Assembly (NCBI GenBank): GCA_009781005.1
Contig: WQYX01000037.1
Span: 1 to 39,049, forward strand
Reading direction: 5' to 3'
Source of the DNA: Polyangiaceae bacterium
GTDB lineage: Bacteria > Myxococcota_A > Polyangia > Polyangiales > Polyangiaceae
DNA: 39,049 bases
Made by a program: the position numbers and the translations under genes. The notes beneath the pieces are model-generated. The model did no database searches. It saw only the letters and a program-made list of their open reading frames with translations, and was not told the DNA's origin. Shown one piece after another: positions 8,501-16,047 of the stretch. The stretch's first letter is position 1. Every line of letters starts with the position of its first letter.

Positions 8501-10347
8501 CGGAGTTAGGCGACTATGCGCCTACCGACCAAGCGATCATTGAAAACCTTCCACTGATTGACGAAATCCATTTCAGTTATGACGAAGCGGGGCGCCTTGT
8601 CAGCGAATCCACCGCCGTCCACCGCTTGCAACAGGCGCGAGGCTGGCAGCAACTACCCACCCCACGCAGCACCACGATTGAGCACCAACACGATGAGCTA
8701 GACAACACCATCGCCACCACCTTGCCCGGTGGCCAGAAGCTCAGTTACCTGTATTATGGTTTGGGCTACCTGCACCAGATCAACCTGGATGGGCAGATCA
8801 TCAGCAACATCGACCGCGATGCCTTGCACCGCGAAACCAGACGCACGCAAGGCAGTCTGGATACCCAATGGCAGCGTGATCCCATGGGCCGCACACTGCA
8901 GCACCAGACTGCGCGCACCGGCACCCAAGGTGAGGTGCTGCTCAAGAGCTGGCGCTACGATGGATTGGGCCACCTGGCGCAAAGGCACGACCGGCTCTTG
9001 GGTGCGCAGCACTACGCCCATGATCCCACAGGGCGCATCCTGCATAGCCGCAACGTTGCCTCCACACTACCCACCCAAGCGCGCCGCGATTTAGAAGAAC
9101 ACTTCCAGTGGGACAACGCCGATAACGCCTTGCCCAATCAGGCGTCCCTAACCAGCGTGGCCATGGGCCTGGTGGAGAAGAACCGGGTACGGGTATGGCA
9201 AGATATCCGTTACGACTACGACGGCCTGGGCCGCATCACCCGCAAACAGTCAGGCAAGCGTCAAGATCTGCGGCTCAAATGGAATTGCGAGAGCCAACTC
9301 ATTGCCAGCGAGTGCGTGCGGCAGGGCGTCAACACACAACACGCGCGCTACCATTATGATGCACTGGGCAGGCGCATTGGCAAAAGCGATGTATTCGGCA
9401 CCACATGGTTCGTTTGGAGCGGCATGCGCATGCTCCAAGAAGAGCGCGGAACGCGGGTCATCACTACTGTCTATGAAGGTCAAGGTAGCTATGCGCCGCT
9501 GGCTAGAATCGAGCACGGTAAAGAACAGAAGGAGATCGAGCCTAAGAACATCTACTACTTCCACAACGACATCAACGGTGCGCCGGAAGAACTCACGAGC
9601 CACGATGGCATCGTTGCGTGGAAAGCAAGATACCGAACCTGGGGCAATACGGCGCTGGAGGAGTGGACCCATGAGTACACTCGCTATGAGGGTGCAATTG
9701 AGAGCAGAACGCAGAACCTGCGGTTGCAAGGGCAGTATCTGGATACCGAGACCGGGCTACATTACAACACCTTCCGGTACTACGACCCCGACATCGGGCG
9801 CTTTGCCAGTCAGGACCCGATCGGACTGCTGGGCGGGATCAATCTCTACCAGTACGCTCCCAATCCTTCTCAGTGGATCGATCCGTGGGGGCGCGCTAAG
9901 GAGTCGCCGTGCGATAAACTACTAAAAAATGGCGTAAACCTGGCTAAAAAGATACAGAAATACGTCAGGAAAAATAACAGATTTCGCCCGCGCTCGGAGA
10001 ATGCGGAAGAAGGCATCAGTGGTTATCATGGCTTTACTGAACATGAAATGAGTGATGAGACGGTTAAGAATATTGTTACAAACCCTGATGGCGTCTTTCA
10101 ATCCTCGAACGCTGATAAAAGTATTATTTTTGCCAAAGATGGTGATGTCGCTATTTTTTCTGGAGATGCATCCTGGAAAGGGCAAGCCATAACGGCGTAT
10201 GGCCCATCAGGCATAAAAGGCTCGAGCGGTGCAGCGGCTTTAGGAGGAAAGCCTGGGGACCGTGGAGAACCTGTTACACATGAGATGATTGAAAACGGGA
10301 CGATTCCCGGTTACCCAGCGCCGGCGACACGACTTCCCGGATTTTGA
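5593..10347 (+). CDS. prePAAR-PAAR-RHS polymorphic toxin, T6SS effector
   Basis: This 1584-residue effector is built in order as follows. A prePAAR-like motif AATIYDDIKH lies at 6-15 (A6, A7, D11 and H15 match the known AARxxDxxxH, with T for R). Hydrophobic helices span about 17-85. PAAR-like segments GSPNVFINS (129-137) and GSDKVFINSQPAVRIG follow. A second hydrophobic stretch lies at about 280-315. DUF6531 starts near 335, then comes a long array of YD/RHS repeats. The RHS core motif DPIGLLGGINLYQYAPNP (1408-1425) ends at DPWG (1430-1433), and a toxin tip covers about 1434-1584. The tip is AT-rich compared with the body, a sign of cassette exchange. Its GYHGFTEHEM...VTNPDGVF pattern resembles BECR-fold nucleases, but that is a guess. 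Body base use (Betaproteobacteria-like) differs from the flanking genes. Confidence 0.93.
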   Translation: MSLLAAATIYDDIKHTPLLAMVFKSVVSIGVGLATSAIIGGIARWAATAAVTLLAGAFIIGTGGLGALVVGAVVGAVVSTGISMGADAAARKFGYANLSDAEHALIIAPLHEKIDKQFPGVTKGQISTGSPNVFINSRKAARAAGKSDPGFPARQAARKSAPRPTLGEYIVNAYKTSFPFNHIFSPPEQDFGFIPVDMDKVLCQDHPPMPEKYMAEGSDKVFINSQPAVRIGERSTCDGKVSISPANESKRNVSIGGNTIQVRAITSEKPGWLTWLEELASFAGLALSLCRGSWLNKLGKLVCFGVNMAVNMVVDPAVRGAGAWISGQSENPVHLPTGAKILNGDDDEDFTVAARLPLTWTRSYNSLNTRAGLFGQGWVVLHELELTLNSPEAQDPKGPHGFLDPMGRNVPVPELAPGEKCDVVGQGLTFGHTSGGHWMVQFPDGQIIDYGQIDDSSPASGTRTLRPWAIEDRNGNAHYLHYDDQGRLAAILTSCGQRVVLQYDEEHPRRVVLVGRQDGAEGIITPLAHYSYDQAGNLAEVRNPMGEVTRRFAYDAGQRMNYQRLPDGLEVHYQWQEFLGAALPDGKETCHARVVAYRTNAGEDVHINYALQGEGAGEATARDQLGREQHWIWDALRRVTHYRCPEGGVFTLQWDSEKSQLLAVINPAGGTTTFEYDDTGNIVSQTDPLGRTERTVWHDQFAEPVQYTAPDGRQWQWRYDVLGNITDEQGPGGLKRHWEYGAHGLLLAQTNAGGGLSTYVYDRRGQLVAATDSLLRTTRLEYDSAGQLSAHIDGAGQRREYARDGAGRLARLATCDGIELCITRDDLGRIISQQRGKDGQQDNTQWSYDHVGRLVMQRQGAGQVTRWLRDRAGRVCTLVDGNGQDTTFEYNKADRLTAQTGIDGLRTEYEVTPLGLIAVTQAAGTPDAIRIELGRDAVGRLIRKTTPETITTYAYDQADQVTTIKRRLRPELGDYAPTDQAIIENLPLIDEIHFSYDEAGRLVSESTAVHRLQQARGWQQLPTPRSTTIEHQHDELDNTIATTLPGGQKLSYLYYGLGYLHQINLDGQIISNIDRDALHRETRRTQGSLDTQWQRDPMGRTLQHQTARTGTQGEVLLKSWRYDGLGHLAQRHDRLLGAQHYAHDPTGRILHSRNVASTLPTQARRDLEEHFQWDNADNALPNQASLTSVAMGLVEKNRVRVWQDIRYDYDGLGRITRKQSGKRQDLRLKWNCESQLIASECVRQGVNTQHARYHYDALGRRIGKSDVFGTTWFVWSGMRMLQEERGTRVITTVYEGQGSYAPLARIEHGKEQKEIEPKNIYYFHNDINGAPEELTSHDGIVAWKARYRTWGNTALEEWTHEYTRYEGAIESRTQNLRLQGQYLDTETGLHYNTFRYYDPDIGRFASQDPIGLLGGINLYQYAPNPSQWIDPWGRAKESPCDKLLKNGVNLAKKIQKYVRKNNRFRPRSENAEEGISGYHGFTEHEMSDETVKNIVTNPDGVFQSSNADKSIIFAKDGDVAIFSGDASWKGQAITAYGPSGIKGSSGAAALGGKPGDRGEPVTHEMIENGTIPGYPAPATRLPGF

Positions 10348-10357
10348 AAGAGGAAAA

Positions 10358-11056
10358 ATGATTGAAGTCAAGTGGAGTCTGGCCGGATTCACCGTTTTTT
10401 ATTCCGGAAAATATAAGGACATGCACAGTGTCGCGAAAGACCTTATGACACTGGCGGGACTGAATGATTTTTCAGGATTTGGTGGCGATTGGTTTCTGGT
10501 ACAAAAAGAAAGCAAGAAGCTTGCTTTCATGCTCTTAAAAATTCCGTCCGCAATTGACAGGGTTGCCAAAGTAAGCGCAGACATTTTGGATGGTCTCAGA
10601 GAACTACCACTGGTGGAATTTATTTCTCTTGGTGAATACGCAACGCGTGGCGAACACTCGGCCTTTTTTTCCAAGGATCACAGTGTACTTTATGACCTTA
10701 ATTCAGAGGAAGTCGCATTCAAGGTCCCTGTAAGCAAGGATTTTTTTATTCTTTTGGATGGCTCGCGAAAACGCTGCGGATTTGTTCTCGTTAATGCGAT
10801 CGATAATTTAGTTGCAGAGAACGAAAAAAGGGATGAGTCGACTTTTATTGAGCTACTTGAAAAAATGCTATATTTTTGCGACAACGGCGTGCTCGAGCTG
10901 ATGGAGGACGGGTCGAGTAGTGAGCGAAAGGCGCAACTGGAGCTGCTACTCTCTTTGGAGGATGAATGTCTGAAAACGCAAGAAAAAGACGGAAGAATTT
11001 TTCATATTTCGTACTTTATTAAAAATTCAAAATATGCGTTTTATGATATCGAATGA
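10358..11056 (+). CDS. Candidate immunity protein to the RHS toxin
   Basis: The 232-residue protein starts at ATG 10358 behind AGAGGA, 10 bp after the RHS stop; a longer reading from 10289 would overlap the toxin and lacks such a site. I recognise no family. It is soluble-looking, with no signal peptide or membrane segment. Hydrophobic strands are mixed with charged helices (FIELLEKMLYFCDNGVLELM), and the C-terminal half is acidic. Base composition is clearly AT-richer than the surroundings, as is the toxin tip, so the two probably arrived as a pair. Immunity is inferred from position only. Confidence 0.7.
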   Translation: MIEVKWSLAGFTVFYSGKYKDMHSVAKDLMTLAGLNDFSGFGGDWFLVQKESKKLAFMLLKIPSAIDRVAKVSADILDGLRELPLVEFISLGEYATRGEHSAFFSKDHSVLYDLNSEEVAFKVPVSKDFFILLDGSRKRCGFVLVNAIDNLVAENEKRDESTFIELLEKMLYFCDNGVLELMEDGSSSERKAQLELLLSLEDECLKTQEKDGRIFHISYFIKNSKYAFYDIE

Positions 11057-11125
11057 TGGTTGGCGTCAGAGAGGGCGGGCAGGCGCCATGCTTCGTAAGC
11101 AACTCTCGGCCCTCGGTGAGTCGTC

Positions 11126-11325
11126 ATGACGAACATTTCTTTTCGACCAGCACACGCTCGACTGCGTTCGGCTTCTTCGATTTGGGTTGCCTCATCGCCT
11201 CTGACGCACGACGCGTCGATAACGAACGCATTGCTTTCGGGGCACGTGCCGATCTCGCATTTCTTTCCGACGATGTTGCCAGCGTGAAGTCGACATGAAA
11301 ATAGAAGTTTGCGGGCGGGAACAGG
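11126..11325 (+). pseudogene. 5' fragment of tssG
   Basis: From ATG 11126 the sequence tracks the start of the intact tssG at 21396. FGFFDLG, LIASDA, VDNERIAF, PDLAF-like and DVASV blocks appear in the same order, and DNA identity is high around GATCTCGCATTTC and GTTGCCAGCGTGAA. A stop follows just after the DVASVKST block (11298), with DNA similarity continuing to about 11320. Everything downstream of this is missing. It marks an old duplication or rearrangement breakpoint between the two effector cassettes. Confidence 0.8.
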
Positions 11326-11373
11326 AGGCACCCGGGCAGGGCTGTGTGCACCCCTCGCCACAACCCATCCCCC

Positions 11374-12978
11374 TCACTGCGTCACCCCCCAGTTATCCGC
11401 GCTCACCATCCTGCCGAACTTGCCACCCGGACCAGCCGCGCCAGCAACAGAAGTCGGAGCTCCCGACGTGCCGCCGAGACCGCCCGTGCCCCTCAAGTCG
11501 GTGGTGCTGCCGCCGTTGAAAGTCGTGTCTGTGCCGATCGCGGGCGTCGTGCCACTGTAAAGAATGCCCGCGGAGATGCCTCCGGCGCCGCCCCCGCCGG
11601 CTCCTCCTGTGCCACCTTGGCCGCCGTTGCCACCAGAGCAGCCGTTGTTGGGGGCCACAGTGGCGCCATTGCCACTTCCGCTGCCTGCAGTGCTGCTGCC
11701 ACCATCGCCCCCGGCACCACCATTGCCGGCTTGGCCGGTCGAGAGATCGCAACTTATAAGTTGCATGCCGCTGTTAAAGGAAAGGAGCGCGATGCTCGAG
11801 CCTCCAGCCGTACCACCGGTTCCTCCCGTGCCTCCGCATCCTCCACAACCGCCGCCGCCTCCCGAGCCACTGTTTCCTCCCCCACCACCTCCGCCTTGTC
11901 CGGGGGTGCCGTCTTCTCCGGGATTGCCATCGTTCGGTGACCACCCGGATGCCGTCAAAGTGCCGAGGGTAATCGCGTCGCCATTCGAGCCTGCGGGAGC
12001 ATCGGCGCCGTTGTTACCGCTTCCGGTTGTTCTGCAGTCATTGGTGCCTCCGATACCCGCAGCACCGTCGTTCCCTGGGGGATTTGTCGCGAAACTTGGA
12101 TCTGACATGCCGGGGCTGCCGTCTTTGGCCGGGGCGCCGCCGTTGCCGCCGACAGACCTTCCTCCGGTCGTACACGTGCACGAATCGCCTTGTCCTGGCG
12201 CCACGGTGGTTGCATTCTTCGCGTCGCCGGGCGTTGTGTCCCAGGCGCCGTCATTGCCCGAGACTCCATCCTCGCCCTTGGCAGCGGCGCCCGCCACGAT
12301 TTCGGTGCGCTTGAAGGTCACGCCGTTCGATTGGTTCACGAATGCTGCAATGCTCGATTCTCCAGTGCCCACGCGCTTCTGCGCTTCGAAGTGCATATCC
12401 ACGAAGGTCACACCGAAGATGTTGTCGATCTCCAGCGCAAGTCCCGTGAGAGGTGTTACGGCGGACTTTCCGCAGGCATATGTCCAGTTGTCGCAGGAGA
12501 AGCCGCCGTAAAGCGCAACGTTCGAAACGCCTGCGAGAACCACGTTCTCATTATACGTGCCGTTGCACACGAAGATATTGCTCTTGCCATTGCCGAGCAT
12601 GCCCAAGGCCGCATTGATGCTGTTGACGGGTGAATTCTTGTCACCCGTGCCACTGGCGCTGCCATTCGGAGACACGTGAACCACCGATGCCTCGGGCACG
12701 TTCGGGGCAAGGGATTGGTCGCACGCGCTGACTTCGATGAGATCCAGACATGCAGCTCCTTGGCAGATAGGAGACGGGTACGCCTCAAAGGCTTCGCATT
12801 GCAGGAAAAGAGATGCTCCCATCATGCTCAGTGACATAGTTCTCATCCGGAAACGTCGCGAGCGGCGCAAAGCGAGGAAGGCCGACCGAGGAATACTCGG
12901 AGTATTTTGAGGGAGGTCGACCGACGATTTTCGGCGCGCAGCAGTTTCCGGATGAGAACTAAGAAAAATTCGTCGCAT
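11374..12978 (-). CDS. Glycine-rich parallel beta-helix lipoprotein
   Basis: An envelope protein of 534 residues. After a disturbed signal region (see the 121-bp insertion) comes the lipobox-like LFLQC. A DUF1565-like start of a right-handed beta-helix follows (VSPNGSASGTGDKNSP then NAAL), and then about 300 residues very rich in Gly, Ala and Ser with collagen- or PGRS-like runs (GGTGGTGGTAGG). AGGAG lies 7 bp before ATG 12978, fixing the start. The first six codons (MRRIFL) and the segment from MSLSMMGAS join into a normal lipoprotein signal once the insertion is removed. It is the third gene of a minus-strand trio with the PEGA/TPR protein and the single-TM protein. Function is unknown; surface exposure is likely. 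Confidence 0.8.
   Translation of the reverse strand: MRRIFLSSHPETAARRKSSVDLPQNTPSIPRSAFLALRRSRRFRMRTMSLSMMGASLFLQCEAFEAYPSPICQGAACLDLIEVSACDQSLAPNVPEASVVHVSPNGSASGTGDKNSPVNSINAALGMLGNGKSNIFVCNGTYNENVVLAGVSNVALYGGFSCDNWTYACGKSAVTPLTGLALEIDNIFGVTFVDMHFEAQKRVGTGESSIAAFVNQSNGVTFKRTEIVAGAAAKGEDGVSGNDGAWDTTPGDAKNATTVAPGQGDSCTCTTGGRSVGGNGGAPAKDGSPGMSDPSFATNPPGNDGAAGIGGTNDCRTTGSGNNGADAPAGSNGDAITLGTLTASGWSPNDGNPGEDGTPGQGGGGGGGNSGSGGGGGCGGCGGTGGTGGTAGGSSIALLSFNSGMQLISCDLSTGQAGNGGAGGDGGSSTAGSGSGNGATVAPNNGCSGGNGGQGGTGGAGGGGAGGISAGILYSGTTPAIGTDTTFNGGSTTDLRGTGGLGGTSGAPTSVAGAAGPGGKFGRMVSADNWGVTQ
12839..12959. mobile_element. Family B 121-bp MITE-like element in a signal-peptide coding region
   Basis: The element has perfect 16-bp terminal inverted repeats, GTTCTCATCCGGAAAC and GTTTCCGGATGAGAAC, and is flanked by TA on both sides (12837-12838 and 12960-12961). 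Element plus one TA is 123 bp, so it adds 41 codons without breaking the frame. The interior is also self-complementary (GGCCGACC...GGTCGACC). The subterminal word CGTCGCGAGCG is shared with family A repeats. Confidence 0.85.
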
Positions 12979-12987
12979 GATCTGCTC

Positions 12988-13950
12988 CTAAAAATCTCCG
13001 TCAATCACGACACCTTGCCACGTAGGGATCACGCGTGCGTGCACACGACGCGAGCTCTCCTTATGATGTTTCGGCCAAAGCAAATACCCTGCGGTTACCC
13101 CAAGCACGACAGCCGCTCCAAATGAAACGCCGGAAACGACAGCGGCGGTCTTCGCGCTGCTCTGCCCGTTGCGCAGTCGAGTGCATGCTTCACTTGCCGT
13201 GTCCACGCACGTGTTCGGATCGGACGCGATCGACTTTCCGTCCGAAACGTGGTTGGCACGCACCGCCAGAAATCCAACGCCAACACCCGCAGCAACAACT
13301 GCGAGTCCTCCAGCCGTCACGCCAGCAACGTGCTTGCCCGTCCAGTAACTCTCTCTCGCTTCCCTTCGTGGTGGCAGAACCACTGGCATCACTCGCTGCA
13401 CCGGCGCGGGGGATGTAAGATCCACATTCTCGATTTCTCCTGCTGCCACGGTGACATGAACGGTCCGTCCACTTGCCGTCACGTGATGACGACCGGGTTC
13501 TACATCCACAATCTCCGGGAGTGGAGCATTCCCAAACTTCACGCTGTCGAGCAAAACAGCCTCCCCACGATCGGCAGAAATCCTCAAGTGCCCCGTTGCT
13601 CGCCACAGATCTTCGTACATGGTCTCCTTCATCCTCTTGGCCTTCCTCGGATTCGTCCTTGGACTTGCCAAGTACTCCCTCAGATGTCCAAGCGCCTCCA
13701 CATAGAGCTCACCGTCTTGCTCGCAGATCGCGAGATTCAAGAGCACTTTCGGGGATCCCGGCGACAGCCCTAACGCCTGCAAAAAGCTGATTCGCGCCTG
13801 TGCGTACTCGTGTGCCTTCGCGAGGGCCATCCCTTCCTTGATACGCGCCTCCGTTGCCGCATCGAGCATATCCTCATCGGCTTGAGCTTGGGCACGGCCA
13901 GCCGATAAGCCAACGGCCAACACCACTGCTACCCATGTTTTTGTTTTCAC
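12988..13950 (-). CDS. Periplasmic TPR/PEGA-domain protein
   Basis: An envelope protein of about 320 residues. A signal peptide (VAVVLAVGLSAGRAQAQA) precedes a TPR region (GMALAKAHEYAQARISFLQAL, then PKVLLNLAICEQ and YVEALGHLREYL). A PEGA-like beta domain follows (RISADRGEAVLLDSVKFGNAPLPE...VEPGRHHVTAS), then two hydrophobic segments (AGVTAGGLAVVAAGVGVGFLAV and AAVVSGVSFGAAVVLGVTAGYLLW). The frame is open to GTG 13959, which overlaps the upstream stop, but GAGGAG is better spaced for GTG 13950. This architecture is common in myxobacterial operons linked to protein kinases; the actual role is unknown. Confidence 0.85.
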   Translation of the reverse strand: MKTKTWVAVVLAVGLSAGRAQAQADEDMLDAATEARIKEGMALAKAHEYAQARISFLQALGLSPGSPKVLLNLAICEQDGELYVEALGHLREYLASPRTNPRKAKRMKETMYEDLWRATGHLRISADRGEAVLLDSVKFGNAPLPEIVDVEPGRHHVTASGRTVHVTVAAGEIENVDLTSPAPVQRVMPVVLPPRREARESYWTGKHVAGVTAGGLAVVAAGVGVGFLAVRANHVSDGKSIASDPNTCVDTASEACTRLRNGQSSAKTAAVVSGVSFGAAVVLGVTAGYLLWPKHHKESSRRVHARVIPTWQGVVIDGDF

Positions 13951-13955
13951 TTCTT

Positions 13956-14612
13956 TCACTCCTCGAGATCGCTGTGGTACTTCGCGGCTGGCCGAGTTGT
14001 CGTAACCGTTGCCGGCTCTGGCGGCGCCATTTCCGTCTTCTCCACCGTCGTTGCGGGAGGCGCTGCTGCCACTGGTTTCTTGTGTACAAGCGGCTTCGCG
14101 GGTGCAGGAGGATGCAACCCAATGGTTGCATCCTCCACCGCCGCCGAAGCACTCGCTGTTGGCGGGACATTCACAACACTTGGTGCAATACTCGCTACCA
14201 TACTTGCCACCGGCTCCGCATTGTTACTCACATCCGGCTTTCTCGAAATCTTATATACCAAAGCGGCAATCACCAACACTGCCACAACCGCGAATGCAGC
14301 CAGTCGCCGCCTATTCGTCACTATTGAGAATACAGACTTTTTCTTTGCCAAGAGCGTCGGCCCCGTCGGAACGGACTTCGCTTCCTTTTCCTTCGGTTTT
14401 GCCGGCTCCGCGGTCTTGCTCGCCTTGAGCGGCCTCAAACCGCGCTCTGGACCGACTCCCATCAACGTTCTTCCCGTTCGAGCTTGCGCTCCTTGCGGCA
14501 AATACTTCGGCTCACCTTTAAGCCCCATATTCAATACATCCCTATGAGGCATCGATCGTTGGGTGATCTCCATTCGTTCTGTAACGTCGTCGTCCGGGTT
14601 GCGATCTTCCAT
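13956..14612 (-). CDS. Single-pass membrane protein with proline/alanine-rich tail
   Basis: The 218-residue protein has a charged cytoplasmic N-terminal half (about 1-100, with KTAEPAKPKEKEAKS), one membrane helix (RRLAAFAVVAVLVIAALVYK, about 102-121) and an outer Pro/Ala/Val-rich tail (PPAPAKPLVHKKPVAAAPPA). No enzymatic domain is visible. The stop lies within a few bases of the PEGA/TPR gene start, so the two are translationally coupled. Proteins of this shape often accompany Ser/Thr kinase genes in myxobacteria, but no kinase is present in the window. Confidence 0.75.
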   Translation of the reverse strand: MEDRNPDDDVTERMEITQRSMPHRDVLNMGLKGEPKYLPQGAQARTGRTLMGVGPERGLRPLKASKTAEPAKPKEKEAKSVPTGPTLLAKKKSVFSIVTNRRRLAAFAVVAVLVIAALVYKISRKPDVSNNAEPVASMVASIAPSVVNVPPTASASAAVEDATIGLHPPAPAKPLVHKKPVAAAPPATTVEKTEMAPPEPATVTTTRPAAKYHSDLEE

Positions 14613-14630
14613 GAGAAAGTCTCCAGATCT

Positions 14631-14882
14631 TCAGAGCGGCGCGAGAAGGAAGTAGGTACCAGGTAGAATCATGATGTCACCTGGGGAACGTGCCGAATGC
14701 GGAGGCTCGGGCACGAGGGCGAGGGGTGCGGGGCGAGCGCGAGTGTGCGACGCAGATTTCGCCGTTCCCCCCGCGCCACAGCGCCCAGCAACGTAGAACA
14801 CGCGCTCCCGTCGCTTCGACTCGATAAATCCGCGGATGTCGTGCCTACATTTGTGCGCTCGCGTTCCCATGGCGCCGCCCAT
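14631..14882 (-). CDS. Possible small protein upstream of the envelope trio
   Basis: An 83-codon frame ending PGDIMILPGTYFLLAPL lies 18 bp before the next gene in the same direction, which would fit an operon. It has no family resemblance that I know, many Arg residues in the first half, and no clear ribosome site. It may be a chance frame in GC-rich DNA. Confidence 0.25.
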   Translation of the reverse strand: MGGAMGTRAHKCRHDIRGFIESKRRERVFYVAGRCGAGGTAKSASHTRARPAPLALVPEPPHSARSPGDIMILPGTYFLLAPL

Positions 14883-15149
14883 TGCCGTTGATCAGCGGAG
14901 GATAACCCGATCTGGGCTCTCTCTTCGAGAATTATCGACCGAGAAAAACTTTAAGGTGTCGCCACGACAAAGCGGCGTCTCGCCCCGCCGCAAATGTGCC
15001 GAACCTCCACACATCAGCGCCGCGACGTATGCCGGCGAGGCGACTCCCAACTCGGCGCTATTGTGTATTCAAACGATATTAGGAGATTCGCCTCGTATTA
15101 TCCAATCATGACTGGATGTCTTCGGGTGTGAATAATCTCTCTTGTCCGC
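14883..15149. other. Intergenic stretch with no recognised gene
   Basis: I find no convincing gene or repeat here. It is the upstream region for the minus-strand envelope trio, so a promoter for those genes should lie in it, but no clear sigma-70 pair stands out. Confidence 0.4.
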
Positions 15150-15760
15150 TCATCGGGGATTTGGGTGGGTAGAGGAACGCGGGTAAAGGTCGAGACCCCC
15201 ACAACGGAAGAGGACGGCGTTGCGGAAGTTGGGGAAGCCCCGGAAGCCGAAGGCGTGCTTTTTGACCGTCTGGATGGTGGAGTTGATGGCTTCACTCGCA
15301 GCGTTCGTGATGGGGTTGTGGAAGTAGCTGAGGATGTTGGGCAGGTCGAAGCAGGGCTTCTTTCGTGCGCCCCTCGGCAAGGTCCACGACGCAAGGACCC
15401 TTCGGACCATCCAGGTTGGCCACCACGGTGGCAAACCGATAGCCGCGAGCGAGCGACTTCTCATCGATGCCGATACGCCGGGGAACCTAACCCTCGCGTC
15501 GCGCCATCCCCCGGGCGACGGCGCGTCTCAGGATGCCGTGAGCTTCCTCCCAGGAGATGCGCTGAATCTTGGCCGCTCCAACACGTCCATGTGCTGCAGG
15601 ATGTCGATCGCCAGTCGCTCGAACAGCCGTGTGAAGCGCGACCGCGGCTCGGCCACGGAACGCGCACCTGCTTGACCCCATGCTCGTCGCAACGCACCCG
15701 CGGAATGCGCGCGTGAAGGAAGGTCTGGAACTGGCAACTATCCAGCTCTCTACTACCCAC
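15150..15760 (-). pseudogene. Decayed ISL3-family transposase
   Basis: Pieces of an ISL3-type transposase appear in different minus-strand frames. N-terminal zinc-finger-like RVRCDEHGVKQVRVPW is followed by SRFTRLFERLAIDILQHMD. After a break come ISWEEAHGILRRAV and a GYRFATVV-like piece. The C-terminal TNAASEAINSTIQTVKKHAF and FRNAVLFRCGGLDLYP close it. Frameshifts, and an internal deletion that removes much of the catalytic core, make it inactive. No IS ends were identified. Confidence 0.8.
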
Positions 15761-15829
15761 CTGAATCCCGGATGAGCCATCTTGTCAGACTCCGATCTGC
15801 GTCGTCCGCCTTCGTTGTCGATCGTATTT

Positions 15830-15932
15830 CACTCGCGTAATAATTCAAAATCCGGTTGAAAAGGGCCTGGTTCGCCTTTAGGCTCACGCCCACGTGAAGG
15901 TTGTTTTTCTTCACTCGCTTCGCATGAGGGCC
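15830..15932. other. Upstream block of vgrG3, paralogous to the one before vgrG2
   Basis: This matches 2640-2742 in order, including GTTGAAAAGGGC, GTTCGCCTTTAGG, TGAAGGTT and GCTTCGCATGAG. The family A element that follows in the vgrG2 copy is absent here. On the minus strand it reads as part of a longer open frame starting near 16014. It may be promoter DNA or the remains of a small gene. The rest of 15761-16047 holds nothing else I recognise. Confidence 0.5.
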
Positions 15933-16047
15933 CAGGCTGCGACGTTGCCAAACGTCGTTGTCCTGCTTCTTTTTCGTCCGTTTCCAGCGGCGGCAATCGT
16001 CGTCCGTGAGCCATGTAGATGGTTTTTTATAATCAAGGCAAAGTTTT

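Noticed and set aside
11700..12300. Repetitive DNA that at first sight could suggest an array
   Set aside because: The repeats are irregular GGN codons of a glycine-rich protein, with no constant repeat or spacer lengths.
11564..12511. Proline-rich 315-codon plus-strand frame
   Set aside because: It is the complement of the glycine codons of the minus-strand lipoprotein gene.
14785..14830. GTAGAACACGCG resembling a family A end
   Set aside because: Only about 11 bases match and there is no partner arm or internal similarity.
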